A stretch of DNA of 64,000 bases, from assembly GCF_022921055.1 (NCBI RefSeq), contig NZ_CP095061.1:2085501-2149500 (forward strand), written 5' to 3'. This DNA is from Hymenobacter volaticus. Its GTDB lineage: Bacteria > Bacteroidota > Bacteroidia > Cytophagales > Hymenobacteraceae. Positions 50,262 to 59,245 of the stretch are shown in pieces. The notes beneath the pieces are model-generated. The model made no database searches and was not told the origin of the DNA. It worked only from the letters and a program-made list of their open reading frames with translations. Position 1 is the stretch's first letter; the number at the start of each line of letters is the position of its first letter. The translations under genes and the position numbers were made by a program.

Positions 50262-50996
50262 ATGTCCACTTCCCAAACTTCAACGCCTGATCCGTTGGGC
50301 CACGCCCTTCTCGACTACCAACAAGGCCAACACGATGCTACGGTTACGGTTTTCAGCAACGTAGCGGAAGAAGAGCCGCTGCCCGCCAGCTACTTCTTCC
50401 GTAGCCTGTGGGAAATGCCCGAACTGGAGCGCGAAGCCCTGGAAGAGTGCCGCGGACGGGTGCTCGACCTGGGAGGCGGGGCCGGGTGCCACGCGCTGGA
50501 ATTGCAAAACCGGGGGTTCGACGTGAAATCTGTTGATGTATCGGAAGGAGCCGTGCGGGTGATGCAGGCGCGCGGGGTGCGCGAAGTAGCCCGCCACAAC
50601 ATCTTCGAGCTAACGCACGAGTCAAGCAAGTACGATACGCTGCTCATGCTCATGAACGGCCTGGGGCTGGTCGGGACCCTCGACGGCCTCAAGCGGTTTC
50701 TGGCGTATGCACCTACCTTGTTGGCGCCCGGTGGCCAGATCTTAGCAACTTCCTCGGATATCAGCTACCTCTACGAAGACGAGGATGGCGCTCTGGTTTT
50801 CGACCTAAATGGCCCGTACTACGGTGAAGTGGAGTACACCATGCACTACGGCGACCAGACGGGCCACCAGTTCAACTGGCTGTTTGCCGACGCCAGCATT
50901 CTGCAAGATTATGCTGAGGAAGCCGGCTACGAAGTGGAGTTTTTGGGCGAGGACGAGCAGCAACAGTACCTTGCACGGCTCACCTACAAAGGTTAA
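50262..50996 (+). CDS. Class I SAM-dependent methyltransferase
   Basis: 244 residues from ATG 50262. Motif I VLDLGGGAGCHALELQNRGF at about residue 68 binds S-adenosylmethionine; VDVSEGAVRVMQARG supplies the acidic residue after strand 2, and YDTLLMLMNGLGLVGTLDGL is the motif III region. No signal peptide, so cytoplasmic. The C-terminal half (SSDISYLYEDEDGALVFDLN, GPYYGEVEYTMHYGDQTGHQ) is not diagnostic, and the methyl acceptor is unknown. It is transcribed alone, divergent from the coiled-coil gene. Confidence 0.85.
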   Translation: MSTSQTSTPDPLGHALLDYQQGQHDATVTVFSNVAEEEPLPASYFFRSLWEMPELEREALEECRGRVLDLGGGAGCHALELQNRGFDVKSVDVSEGAVRVMQARGVREVARHNIFELTHESSKYDTLLMLMNGLGLVGTLDGLKRFLAYAPTLLAPGGQILATSSDISYLYEDEDGALVFDLNGPYYGEVEYTMHYGDQTGHQFNWLFADASILQDYAEEAGYEVEFLGEDEQQQYLARLTYKG

Positions 50997-51151
50997 TTGC
51001 CGACGCTTTTACTTCACGCGTATCATTTGCTTGGACCGCGGAATGAATTTTTTGAGAAGCTAAAAGGCTGCTAGTGATTAGAATGCGCTGAAAACTGCCA
51101 ACTCCTGCTAACCAGATTCAATCAACCATACAACAACTAAAACCCTATTTC

Positions 51152-51601
51152 ATGTCTTACGAAAAGACGTTCACGGTACGCTGGGCCGACTTAGACCCAA
51201 ACAAGCACATGCGCCATTCGGCATACACAGATTATGCCGCTCAGGTACGCCTTGAGTATCTGGCCGACCAAGGCTTCTCGATGGAGCGGTTTGCTCAGCT
51301 AAACATCGGCCCTATCCTGTTTCGGGAGGACACCCGCTTTCTGAAGGAAGTAGGCATGAGCGAAACCATTCGGGTGACGGCCGAACTAGCGGGCATGAGT
51401 GCCGACGGCTCCCGGTGGCGCATCATCCACACCATTTATAAAGCCGATGGGCGCGAAGCGGCCACGGTAACCGTCGATGGGGCTTGGTTGGATTTGAACT
51501 TGCGCAAACTAGCCGTGCCCTCCACGGAACTCATAGACGCTTTCACTGAATTTCCCCGCCACACCAGCTACGCCGACATCGTGCGGGAGCGAAAAGAGTA
51601 A
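51152..51601 (+). CDS. Acyl-CoA thioesterase, 4HBT hotdog fold
   Basis: 149 residues. The active-site segment RWADLDPNKHMRHSAYTDYA carries the Asp and the DxNxHxxxxxY-type arrangement of 4-hydroxybenzoyl-CoA thioesterase-like hotdog proteins; GPILFREDTRFLKEVGMSET is the following beta strand pair. Such enzymes hydrolyse acyl-CoA thioesters in the cytoplasm; the chain is not identifiable. Converges with the DinB gene. Confidence 0.88.
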   Translation: MSYEKTFTVRWADLDPNKHMRHSAYTDYAAQVRLEYLADQGFSMERFAQLNIGPILFREDTRFLKEVGMSETIRVTAELAGMSADGSRWRIIHTIYKADGREAATVTVDGAWLDLNLRKLAVPSTELIDAFTEFPRHTSYADIVRERKE

Positions 51602-51610
51602 CTACTGAAC

Positions 51611-51635
51611 GCACCTAAGTAAGCTTGCTAGGTGC
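51611..51635. terminator. Probable bidirectional terminator hairpin
   Basis: GCACCTA/TAGGTGC (51611-51617, 51629-51635) forms a hairpin in the 37-base gap between two converging genes. T-tracts are weak, so confidence is moderate. Confidence 0.5.
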
Positions 51636-51638
51636 GGC

Positions 51639-52187
51639 TTATTTCGGTGCTTTCAGAAGGGCATTGGAAATCCGCTCGATCTGCCGTTGGTGGTGCAAAA
51701 TGTGGTCAACCATAAAATCCAGGGTCTGGTAGATAGTAAGCATGCCAGAACGAGGGTGCTTGAAAATAGCGTGGGAGAGGAGCTTGTCGGGGTATTCGTT
51801 GAGAATCTGCTCTAAGTGACGCCGCACCCCGTCCCACTCTTCACGCAGTTGCGCAAGAGGCGGCACCTGCTCCGGAGTAAGCTCTTTGAGCCGGGGTGGA
51901 GACTTGAATTTAAAGCCCGGCAGGCGCAGTAGCACGCGCAATAACCTTGATTTCAATAGGTGAGTGAGGCCGGCTTTCTGTAGTTCTTCGCTGTTGCGCA
52001 GCTTTTTGTCGATGTACTGGTTGATTCCAGTTTCGGAAACCAGGAGATGGTGCACCACCTGCGCCGCCGACCATTGCCCGGGCGCGGGAACCTGATGCGC
52101 CTTTTCTCCAAGCGCTTCGGTCGCTTCAAACAGGTGATTGGTAACGTGTTCCAGCTGCTCTAAGCGAAGATGCAAACGGTGGTTCAT
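51639..52187 (-). CDS. DinB-like four-helix-bundle protein
   Basis: 182 residues from ATG 52187 (MNHRLHLRLEQLEHVTNHLF). The pattern QWSAAQVVHHLLVSETGINQ near residue 45 and VDHILHHQRQIERI near the C-terminus give the His residues that bind the metal in DinB/YfiT-type bundles. These proteins are thiol transferases or hydrolases of uncertain substrate, often stress-linked. Cytoplasmic, no signal peptide. Confidence 0.82.
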   Translation of the reverse strand: MNHRLHLRLEQLEHVTNHLFEATEALGEKAHQVPAPGQWSAAQVVHHLLVSETGINQYIDKKLRNSEELQKAGLTHLLKSRLLRVLLRLPGFKFKSPPRLKELTPEQVPPLAQLREEWDGVRRHLEQILNEYPDKLLSHAIFKHPRSGMLTIYQTLDFMVDHILHHQRQIERISNALLKAPK

Positions 52188-52313
52188 GGGGGGAGGGGGA
52201 AGTGGCGTAGCTTTGGGCAAAAGGTACGCAAAATAGCTGCTGCCAGTCGAGCTTGCACTATGCAGTTGACTTGTGGTTACTAGGCTTAATATTTTCTGTG
52301 GTTTCAGGCATCT

Positions 52314-53768
52314 ATGTCCAATCAGTTTGCTTCTGACTCTTCTCCTACATCTATCAGTGTTGCTGAAGTTACATGGTGGCGCTTTCTAGTCCAGCCATGG
52401 CCAGCAATGGTACGGATTGTAATAATAGTGATGCTGTATGGCAACTATTTCTTGCTTGGAGGCGGGCTACAAGGGAAACGTATGCCTTACGACGCAGGTC
52501 ACTACTGGGAGCTAGCTATGAAGTTTCAGCGTCACCACCAATCGTTTTCCCTGCTCTACTTTCACGATCGTACTCGTGGCTACCTCTCGGCCCTAATTCA
52601 TTTTCCAGCGCTCATAATACGTTTTCTAACCAACTGCTCCATGCCTACCGCTGCTAAAGTGTTAGGTATTGGCTGGGCTACCATGCTTTTTGCCCTTCTA
52701 ATACCAGCTGTTTGGTATAATTTGTCTGGGCGACGTGTGAGTGGCAGCCGGTGGCTGATGCTGGTACTCCTAGCTGCCGTTTTCTGGCGCGACCATTTCA
52801 GTTTTACCACTACCGATATACCTGCTTTGACGCTATTGTTGTTGGTGCTGTGGGCAGTCAGTCGCCCTAGCATTATGTGGTGGCTGGTGGCTGGTCTAGC
52901 TTTAGCGGCCACATTCAATGTCAGGCCGATGTATTTAGCGGCAGTAGCACCGGCGTTGTTGTTAGCGGGGTGGTGGAGCTATCAACACGGACCTCGCTGG
53001 CGGGGCTGGCGGTGGCTGGCACTTCTGGTCGGAATGGGAGTGGCACTAAGTCCGCAGCTAGCCATCAATCAGATTTACTTTCACCACAATACCCCACTGG
53101 CTTTGGCTAGGGTGTCTGATAATGAGACAACTCCACTTTATCTGAAACAGCTCACATGGGGCACTCGCGTTCTACGCTACGATACCGACGTAGATCAACG
53201 TCTAGTTTATGCCGATTCAGCAGGATTAGCTGTGCTTCATCACGAAGGTATTACGGAATACGCATCATACGGGCAGTTTTTTAATATTGCTCTTCGTCAC
53301 CCATTCAACTACAGTTGGCGTTATATACGCCATCTTTTTAATGGCCTCGATATTCAGCAACCTGCTCCTTATTTGATTAAGCCATACGGCTCGGAGCGAC
53401 CTTGGATGCAGCTACTTAACTACAGCGTTCTGGGAATAGGAGTGAGTATAGTATTAGAATGGAAATCTGACCATAGATTGCGGTGGCCTAGAATCTGGGT
53501 GTTATTGGCTTTACTGCTGCCGTGCCTCGTAGCCATTCCAACAGCTATCGAATGCCGCTTCTTGGTGCCGCTACACTTGCTAATACTCTCCCTCGTCTCC
53601 TTTCAGTTCCGGCTGTGGCACTGGCTACGCGCTATGCGTTACCAGCCCGCGCTACTTGTGCCAGGACTGCTGGTAGCGGGGCTGTGGCTGTACGGATGCT
53701 TCTGGCTTTCGGCCGCTACTGCTCGCACTTTACAACCCGACCGGGGTAAGTCCTTGGTTGACGACTAA
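52314..53768 (+). CDS. Multi-spanning membrane protein, possible GT-C glycosyltransferase (copy 1)
   Basis: 484 residues with about ten hydrophobic segments (VRIVIIVMLYGNYFLLGGGL, LMLVLLAAVFWRDHFSF, WWLVAGLALAATFNVRPMYL, ALLVPGLLVAGLWLYGCFWL). An early loop YDAGHYWELAMKFQRHHQSF is followed by SLLYFHDRTRGYL, and a late loop by HLFNGLDIQQPAPYLIKPYG. The acidic residue after TM1 and overall layout recall GT-C enzymes (ArnT/PMT-like, DUF2723-like), which transfer sugars from lipid carriers in the membrane, but no decisive motif is visible. It is paralogous to the next gene. Confidence 0.55.
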   Translation: MSNQFASDSSPTSISVAEVTWWRFLVQPWPAMVRIVIIVMLYGNYFLLGGGLQGKRMPYDAGHYWELAMKFQRHHQSFSLLYFHDRTRGYLSALIHFPALIIRFLTNCSMPTAAKVLGIGWATMLFALLIPAVWYNLSGRRVSGSRWLMLVLLAAVFWRDHFSFTTTDIPALTLLLLVLWAVSRPSIMWWLVAGLALAATFNVRPMYLAAVAPALLLAGWWSYQHGPRWRGWRWLALLVGMGVALSPQLAINQIYFHHNTPLALARVSDNETTPLYLKQLTWGTRVLRYDTDVDQRLVYADSAGLAVLHHEGITEYASYGQFFNIALRHPFNYSWRYIRHLFNGLDIQQPAPYLIKPYGSERPWMQLLNYSVLGIGVSIVLEWKSDHRLRWPRIWVLLALLLPCLVAIPTAIECRFLVPLHLLILSLVSFQFRLWHWLRAMRYQPALLVPGLLVAGLWLYGCFWLSAATARTLQPDRGKSLVDD

Positions 53769-53845
53769 CTTCAGTTTGTCTAAGTGTGAGCATATTACCT
53801 TTACTCTTTCGTCAAGCTTAGCAGCTTGCTCTAAATCGACTTCTC

Positions 53846-55246
53846 TTGCCATACTCTGCTTCGTCGCGCTCTGCAAGCCACCCATTACGAGCTTACTGGC
53901 CGCTAATTATACTGATTTTAGGTGTGTACTTAGTGTATCTGCCGTTTTCGGGTTATACCAAAATGTACTATGATGCGCTGTACTATTGGTTTATTTCCAT
54001 CTATTTCCACCATGAAGGCAGTATTTCTCTGCTGAACTACCACGATAGTCTGCGCGGCTACTTACTACCGCTACTGCTGTTTCCCTTTCGCATCATTCAA
54101 TATTATACCGAGGTGCCACCTATTGTATTTGGGCGGGTCATCGGGGCCTGTTCTGCCGCATTAGGGTTCGGTTGGATTGCTCCGGCGCTCTGGCAGATAG
54201 TGCGCGGACAAGCCTCCCCGTTAGCCTGGCCGCGCCGGCTGGCTTTCGCCGCGCTGGGGTTCGCACTGTGGCGCGACTATTTCAACTTCACCATGTCCGA
54301 TTTTCCAGCGCTGTGGATGCTGGGGCTGGGGTTGCTATTACTATATCGGATACATGGAGTAGGGTGGACGGTGGCTGCTGGAATATGTCTGGCCGCGGCC
54401 TATAACATCCGTCCCAGCTACCTCATTGCCGCGCCATTTTTTCTGTGTGCACAGCTGCTGGTGCCTTACGGCAACGTGAGGCAGCGGGTGGTGAGCACTG
54501 TGGCACTAGTGCTAGGCGCAGCATTAGTATTGGTGCCCCAATTGATTATAAATCGCCATCAGTTTGCGCAGAATACGCCCATGGTGCTGTCGTACATCGA
54601 GGGTTTGGAAACCAACAACCTTTACCGCGAAAAGATGAAATGGGGTCTGCTGCACCAAAAATACGAAACCACCCTCGACCGCAGCTACCCCGATCCAGTA
54701 ATGATTTTCCGGGATGTAGTCGGCGAGAAAATGGTGCGCGACGAACACATTACCTGGTTCGATTCTTATACTGACTACTTTCAACTGGTGTTACGCCACC
54801 CACTGGTATTCAGTAAGATGTACGCCCAGCGCCTCTTCAATGGCCTCGATGTGCAATACCCTACACCCTATATCCGTCAGATTTACGTTTCTACGCTCGG
54901 CCTAGCCTGGCTGAACTACACCGTGTGGTTCGGGGCCGCTCTGGTGATACTGCGGGCCCATTTCCGGCGTTGGTCCATGCAGCAGTGGCTGATACTGGCC
55001 GTGCTACTGGTGCCCTGCCTGCCCATGCTTCCGATGAGTATGGAATGCCGATTTCTGCTGCCGCTGCATCTGCTGTTATACGCTGCGCTCTGCTTCGGTT
55101 GGCCCTCTCAGTGGCGACCGGGCAACCTCCGCCACCATCAGCTGGTAGCCGTAGCTGCCGCTTACATATTGTTTATAGCGCTCTGCTTCTACTCTTCTGC
55201 TACTGCGCAAGCCACACTAGAATTCGGCCCCCGCTCGTTGTGGTAG
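53846..55246 (+). CDS. Multi-spanning membrane protein, possible GT-C glycosyltransferase (copy 2)
   Basis: 466 residues. No ATG exists near the N-terminus; TTG 53846 (then PYSASSRSASHPLRAYWPLI) is the best start, since an in-frame stop at 53819 limits upstream extension. It mirrors the first copy segment by segment: YDALYYWFISIYFHHEGSIS, SLLNYHDSLRGYL, AAYNIRPSYLIAAPFFL, RLFNGLDVQYPTPYIRQIYV and MECRFLLPLHLLL. The pair likely arose by tandem duplication and then diverged. A strong bidirectional terminator follows at 55388. Confidence 0.6.
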   Translation: MPYSASSRSASHPLRAYWPLIILILGVYLVYLPFSGYTKMYYDALYYWFISIYFHHEGSISLLNYHDSLRGYLLPLLLFPFRIIQYYTEVPPIVFGRVIGACSAALGFGWIAPALWQIVRGQASPLAWPRRLAFAALGFALWRDYFNFTMSDFPALWMLGLGLLLLYRIHGVGWTVAAGICLAAAYNIRPSYLIAAPFFLCAQLLVPYGNVRQRVVSTVALVLGAALVLVPQLIINRHQFAQNTPMVLSYIEGLETNNLYREKMKWGLLHQKYETTLDRSYPDPVMIFRDVVGEKMVRDEHITWFDSYTDYFQLVLRHPLVFSKMYAQRLFNGLDVQYPTPYIRQIYVSTLGLAWLNYTVWFGAALVILRAHFRRWSMQQWLILAVLLVPCLPMLPMSMECRFLLPLHLLLYAALCFGWPSQWRPGNLRHHQLVAVAAAYILFIALCFYSSATAQATLEFGPRSLW

Positions 55247-55387
55247 CGCATTGTCAGAAGAATAAAATGAACGGCAATGCTAAGCTCATCAAGCATATCT
55301 ACTGCTTTGTTGCGGACAACAGAAGTTAGGCTTAGCAGTAGAGATATTACCGCAAGCTCATCAGGCCTGTTTTTCTAGATAAAGCAG

Positions 55388-55435
55388 CCAACAAAAACAC
55401 CCCGTCAGCATATGCTGGCGGGGTGTTTTTGTTGG
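55388..55435. terminator. Strong bidirectional intrinsic terminator
   Basis: A 48-base near-perfect palindrome (ccaacaaaaacacccc ... ggggtgtttttgttgg) with A- and T-tracts on both sides serves the membrane protein on the plus strand and pdhB on the minus strand. One T-G pair interrupts the stem. Confidence 0.9.
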
Positions 55436-55470
55436 CCTACGAAATTTTGAAAGTCCGTGTAGTTCGTGGT

Positions 55471-56454
55471 TTAGGCTTTCTGATACGTTACTTCCTTCAC
55501 TGCCTGTACCGTGCGCGCTACGTTGGGCAGCGAAGCTTCGATAAGGGTTGGGGCGTAGGGTAGAGGTACGTCCATGCAGGTAACACGAACTACGGGGGCG
55601 TCCATGTAGTCGAAGGCGCGGCGCTGCACTACGTAGGCCAGCTCGGAGCTGATGCTAGCCAGCGGCCAAGCTTCTTCTACCACCACCATGCGGTTGGTTT
55701 TCTTTACCGAAGCTATCAGCGTATCGTAGTCGATGGGGCGTACGGAACGCAGGTCGATTACTTCGGCTTCGATGCCATCTTTGGCCAACTCGTCGGCGGC
55801 AGCCAGAGCGATTTTCATCATCTTGCCGAAGCTCACGAGCGTAACGGATTTGCCTTGGCGCACCACATTGGCTTTGCCGATTTCCAGCAGGTACTCTTCC
55901 TCGGGCACCTCGCCCTTGTCGCCGTACATCTGCTCCGACTCCATGAAAATCACTGGATCTGGGTCCCGGATGGCGCTTTTCAGCAAGCCTTTCGCGTCGT
56001 AGGGGTTCGAAGGAACCACCACTTTCAGGCCGGGGGTGTTGGCATACCAGTTCTCGAAGTTCTGCGAGTGCTGCGAGGAAAGCATACCGGCGCTGCCCGT
56101 TGGGCCGCGGAATACGATGGGGCAAGAGTATTGCCCACCCGACATCGAATAAATCTTCGCTGCCGAGTTGATAACTTGGTCGATGGCCACCAACGAGAAG
56201 TTGAAGGTCATGAACTCGATAACCGGGATTAGGCCGTTGACGGCAGCGCCTACCCCGATGCCGGCAAAGCCTAGCTCGGCAATCGGCGTATCAATTACGC
56301 GCTCCGGGCCGAATTCATCGAGCATGCCTTGGCTTACTTTGTAGGCCCCGTTATACTCGGCTACTTCTTCGCCCATCAGAAACACGCGCGGGTCGCGCCG
56401 CATTTCTTCAGATAGCGCTTCACGCAGGGCTTCCCGGAATTGAATGGTCCGCAT
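55471..56454 (-). CDS. pdhB: Pyruvate dehydrogenase E1 component, beta subunit
   Basis: 327 residues, full length for the heterotetrameric alpha2beta2-type E1. MRTIQFREALREALSEEMRR opens it; thiamine-diphosphate-facing residues lie in FLMGEEVAEYNGAYKVSQGM and the transketolase pyrimidine domain in DTPIAELGFAGIGVGAAVNG, with the C-terminal domain from VTLVSFGKMMKIALAAADEL. With the alpha subunit it decarboxylates pyruvate and passes the acetyl group to lipoyl-E2. The alpha subunit is not in the window, as is common where pdhA and pdhB are separate. Housekeeping. Confidence 0.92.
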   Translation of the reverse strand: MRTIQFREALREALSEEMRRDPRVFLMGEEVAEYNGAYKVSQGMLDEFGPERVIDTPIAELGFAGIGVGAAVNGLIPVIEFMTFNFSLVAIDQVINSAAKIYSMSGGQYSCPIVFRGPTGSAGMLSSQHSQNFENWYANTPGLKVVVPSNPYDAKGLLKSAIRDPDPVIFMESEQMYGDKGEVPEEEYLLEIGKANVVRQGKSVTLVSFGKMMKIALAAADELAKDGIEAEVIDLRSVRPIDYDTLIASVKKTNRMVVVEEAWPLASISSELAYVVQRRAFDYMDAPVVRVTCMDVPLPYAPTLIEASLPNVARTVQAVKEVTYQKA

Positions 56455-56493
56455 AGATGTCAGTTAGCAGAAAGTCGAAAAGTTGAAAACAGC

Positions 56494-56515
56494 AAAAAAA
56501 CCGGCCCAAGCCGGT
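56494..56515 (-). terminator. Intrinsic terminator
   Basis: ACCGGC (56500-56505) and GCCGGT (56510-56515) around CCAA, followed on the minus strand by seven T. It lies just after the hypothetical gene ending at 56556 and before the pdhB start. Confidence 0.85.
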
Positions 56516-56555
56516 GCGTAAAGCTACGACGAGCAGCCCGGTTGGGCAAGCTGGA

Positions 56556-56963
56556 TCAGGATTCAAGTTGAATCCGTACAGTATCCGCGTTGACTTTGAT
56601 TCCCCATTCACTCTGGAATACTAGCTGCAAGTCGTACTCCATTGGTGGATTAGGGTCCACCCAAACATCATCGAAATCTGTTCGTGCTTCAGAGGATGTA
56701 CAGCAAATATCACGCAGGCAATCATCCTCACTAATGGGATATTCTGGGTCACGCGCCTTCACTTGGAGGTAGCTGACTTGCTCGAATATCAAGTGTAAAG
56801 CTTGTGCTGATGCATTTTTTGCCCACTCGCCCGATGACTTCTGCCAAGAAAGTATCAGCCTAGCTTCTACAGGTACATAAGTGAGCTGGCTAAACTTGTA
56901 GTCGTTATGTAGATCGGCATAGCCGCCATAAGGCCACTCCAAATCGATGTTCTGAACCGCCAA
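56556..56963 (-). CDS. Hypothetical protein
   Basis: 135 residues from a TTG at 56963 (MAVQNIDLEWPYGGYADLHN). Family not recognised. No signal peptide or membrane segment. Two adjacent Cys pairs (DDCLRDICC) and a beta-rich alternation (YVPVEARLILSWQ, YDLQLVFQSEWGIKVNADTV) suggest a small beta-structured protein. It has its own terminator, and a 30-base gap separates it from the OmpA/TPR gene on the same strand. Confidence 0.55.
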   Translation of the reverse strand: MAVQNIDLEWPYGGYADLHNDYKFSQLTYVPVEARLILSWQKSSGEWAKNASAQALHLIFEQVSYLQVKARDPEYPISEDDCLRDICCTSSEARTDFDDVWVDPNPPMEYDLQLVFQSEWGIKVNADTVRIQLES

Positions 56964-56993
56964 TTACAAAGTTCAACAGTTTCATAAATGGAC

Positions 56994-58802
56994 TTAGCGC
57001 AGCACTTCCAGAAACGTCTTGCTACGCGCCATGTCCATGAATTCTAGGTCCTCGACGGCGCGCTGGGCGAACTTGCGGTCCAGTTGCACGGCGCGGCGTA
57101 GGTTTTCGCCCATTTGAGCTTCGTCTTTTTGGCGGGCAGCCACTACGGCTAGGCAGTAATAGGCCAGTGGGTCATTAGGTTTGAGCTTCAGTGCTTCCTC
57201 GTAAATGTTGTGAGCACCCGCATAATTGCTTTTTAGCATGAAGATGAGAGCCCGGTTCATTGTGTTCTGGTAACTTTTCGAGCTGTAGCTGAGGCTACCT
57301 ATGGCGTCATCAAGCTGGCCGACTTCAATTTCTAGGGCAGCTTTATCGGCAAAAATTTTGTCCAGTACCGGGCGCGGCCCGCCGAGCTTGATGGCGTAAT
57401 CGTAGTTTTGGAGGGCTTCTAGCTTGTCGCCGGCACGGTGGTAGGCGGTGGCTACGCGATAGAACATGGTGGCCGTAGGGTTGCGGTGCGCGGCCAGCGT
57501 GAAGTTGACGCCGGCGCGGCGCAGATAAGCCCGGCGCACTTTCTCATTAACTTCTTTTTCGGAGCGCTGGAGCAGTACTACGGCTAGGTTGTGGTAGGCT
57601 TCCCAACGGCCCGTGGCAGCAACCGAAGTTTCGTAGATGCGTTGCTTTTCGGCCAGTAGCGGCGTGAGCGTGGCGGAGTAGCGCAGTTCTTCGGGCGTCA
57701 GCACATCTACTTCCGCCTGCTTTTCCACTATCTTTTTCGAGAGCAGATAAATTTCGGAATCATAACGCTTGGGCGCGCTGTATTGCACGGCCACCGTCCC
57801 GAAACGCAACACGGGGTAGATGTATTGCTCCAAGTAATCGAAGTACGTGAGCTTGTGCAGGCTCTTTTCCTTTTGGGCGTAGGTGCCGGGCGTATCGTTG
57901 ATGAGCAACAGCACCGAATCTACCTGCTGCGGCTTAAGCGCCGACTGCTGCACCTTGCTCAAGAACAGGTCCCAGCGGCGGTGGTAGGCTTCCGTTTCAA
58001 AGTCAATCTCGTTGACTTTATTGAGATAGGAATCGGTATCGACGCGTTTTTTGTAGTAGCGCAGTAGGGCTTGCACACGCTTGTCGGCTAGGCGGACGTC
58101 GCGGGAGTCAATGGAGTCGGGAGAGTGGCCCGCTACTATCATCACCTTGTCGGTGTGCTGGTTGGCTTCAATGAAATCTTCCAGCGCGGCTACGTTGGTG
58201 CCGAGGTAGTTACGGATTTCCGACTTGCCGTTGTCGAAGAAGAAAGGCAGCACGCGGGTGCCGCCCATGTTGTTGTCGGCTGTTTCGGGAAGCAACGTAA
58301 TGGCCGTATCCTGCCGCACAACTAGTTGCCCGGTGCTCACGATACCGCGGGCTACCCGGGTTTCTTTGCCTTTTAGCTGCTTGCCATTGGGCTTTAGCTC
58401 ACGTACTTCGGCCAGCGCTAGTAGTTCACCGGGGCTTTTGTTGGGAGTATACGGAAAGGAAACCTGCTTTTTAATAATCAGCAGATCCTTCCGCACTTCA
58501 TCGTAGGTATACTCGCCTGACAGGAAAGTGAGGCGGCCCAGTGTGTCTTGCCGCAGGCCGTTGTCATAGCGGTAGCGTAGGTTTAGGTCAAACGCGGCGC
58601 CCTTCTTTAAGTGCTTAGCCGGTACGCGGGCTGTTACTTCAAAAAGTACGTTTTCTCCGTTGGTTTCCAGCACAGTAGGCTGCACACTCACTTGTTGTCC
58701 GGCTTCTGCAACCTTGAGCATCCGGGGCAACGTACAACTAGGTAAAGTACCTGCCAGAACTACTAGCAGCGAAAATGAAATTAAAGGCAAAGAACTTCTC
58801 AT
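56994..58802 (-). CDS. Outer-membrane lipoprotein with OmpA-like and TPR domains
   Basis: 602 residues from ATG 58802 (MRSSLPLISFSLLVVLAGTL, then PSCTLPR: lipobox with Cys). An N-terminal beta domain (VLFEVTARVPAKHLKKGAAF) is followed at about residues 200-280 by an OmpA-like peptidoglycan-binding region (LPFFFDNGKSEIRNYLGTNV, VAGHSPDSIDSRDVRLADKR) and, in the last 200 residues, by TPR repeats (WEAYHNLAVVLLQRSEKEVN, ATAYHRAGDKLEALQNYDYA, YEEALKLKPNDPLAYYCLAV). This suits an envelope scaffold that ties the outer membrane to peptidoglycan and recruits partners. No named family member is recognised. Confidence 0.72.
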   Translation of the reverse strand: MRSSLPLISFSLLVVLAGTLPSCTLPRMLKVAEAGQQVSVQPTVLETNGENVLFEVTARVPAKHLKKGAAFDLNLRYRYDNGLRQDTLGRLTFLSGEYTYDEVRKDLLIIKKQVSFPYTPNKSPGELLALAEVRELKPNGKQLKGKETRVARGIVSTGQLVVRQDTAITLLPETADNNMGGTRVLPFFFDNGKSEIRNYLGTNVAALEDFIEANQHTDKVMIVAGHSPDSIDSRDVRLADKRVQALLRYYKKRVDTDSYLNKVNEIDFETEAYHRRWDLFLSKVQQSALKPQQVDSVLLLINDTPGTYAQKEKSLHKLTYFDYLEQYIYPVLRFGTVAVQYSAPKRYDSEIYLLSKKIVEKQAEVDVLTPEELRYSATLTPLLAEKQRIYETSVAATGRWEAYHNLAVVLLQRSEKEVNEKVRRAYLRRAGVNFTLAAHRNPTATMFYRVATAYHRAGDKLEALQNYDYAIKLGGPRPVLDKIFADKAALEIEVGQLDDAIGSLSYSSKSYQNTMNRALIFMLKSNYAGAHNIYEEALKLKPNDPLAYYCLAVVAARQKDEAQMGENLRRAVQLDRKFAQRAVEDLEFMDMARSKTFLEVLR

Positions 58803-58955
58803 AGGCAAACCAAGCGGGCGGGATTTCCGCAAGCAAACGAAAAACTAGCCGGGGAAGAGGTATATTAAACGGAATTTGCGGAGACGAGCTTGTTTGACCT
58901 AGCGTATCTGCTTATTTTGTACAGAGTTAACCACCGAACTTAACGACGAATAGCT

Positions 58956-59174
58956 ATGAAAAAAATTACCGACTACATTGAAAAGCAGAGCTTCGGCGTC
59001 TGCAATGCACTCGGCAATCGGCTGGGTTTTTCCTCGGGCAGCGTGCGGCTATCGTTTGTGTATGCTTCGTTTTTCACATTTGGGTCGCCTTTAGTTCTCT
59101 ACTTTGCCCTGGCTTTTTGGATGAACGTACGCCGCGCCATGCGTCAGCAGCGCAGCACCGTTTGGGACTTGTAG
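58956..59174 (+). CDS. PspC-domain membrane protein
   Basis: 72 residues. MKKITDYIEKQSFGVCNALG plus one hydrophobic helix (LSFVYASFFTFGSPLVLYFA) form the PspC fold, the small membrane sensor of envelope stress. The charged C-terminus MNVRRAMRQQRST is cytoplasmic-like. Alone on its strand, with a terminator at 59202; no PspA or PspB neighbour is present. Confidence 0.85.
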   Translation: MKKITDYIEKQSFGVCNALGNRLGFSSGSVRLSFVYASFFTFGSPLVLYFALAFWMNVRRAMRQQRSTVWDL

Positions 59175-59201
59175 AATCCGAAGCTTCTAGCTGATTTCTC
59201 G

Positions 59202-59235
59202 AACCTGCTTCTACTAGAGGCAGGTTTTCTTTTTT
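59202..59235 (+). terminator. Intrinsic terminator after the PspC gene
   Basis: AACCTGCTTCT (59202-59212) and AGAGGCAGGTT (59216-59226) form an 11-bp stem with one T-G pair, followed by TTCTTTTTT. Confidence 0.88.
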
Positions 59236-59245
59236 AGAAGTGATG

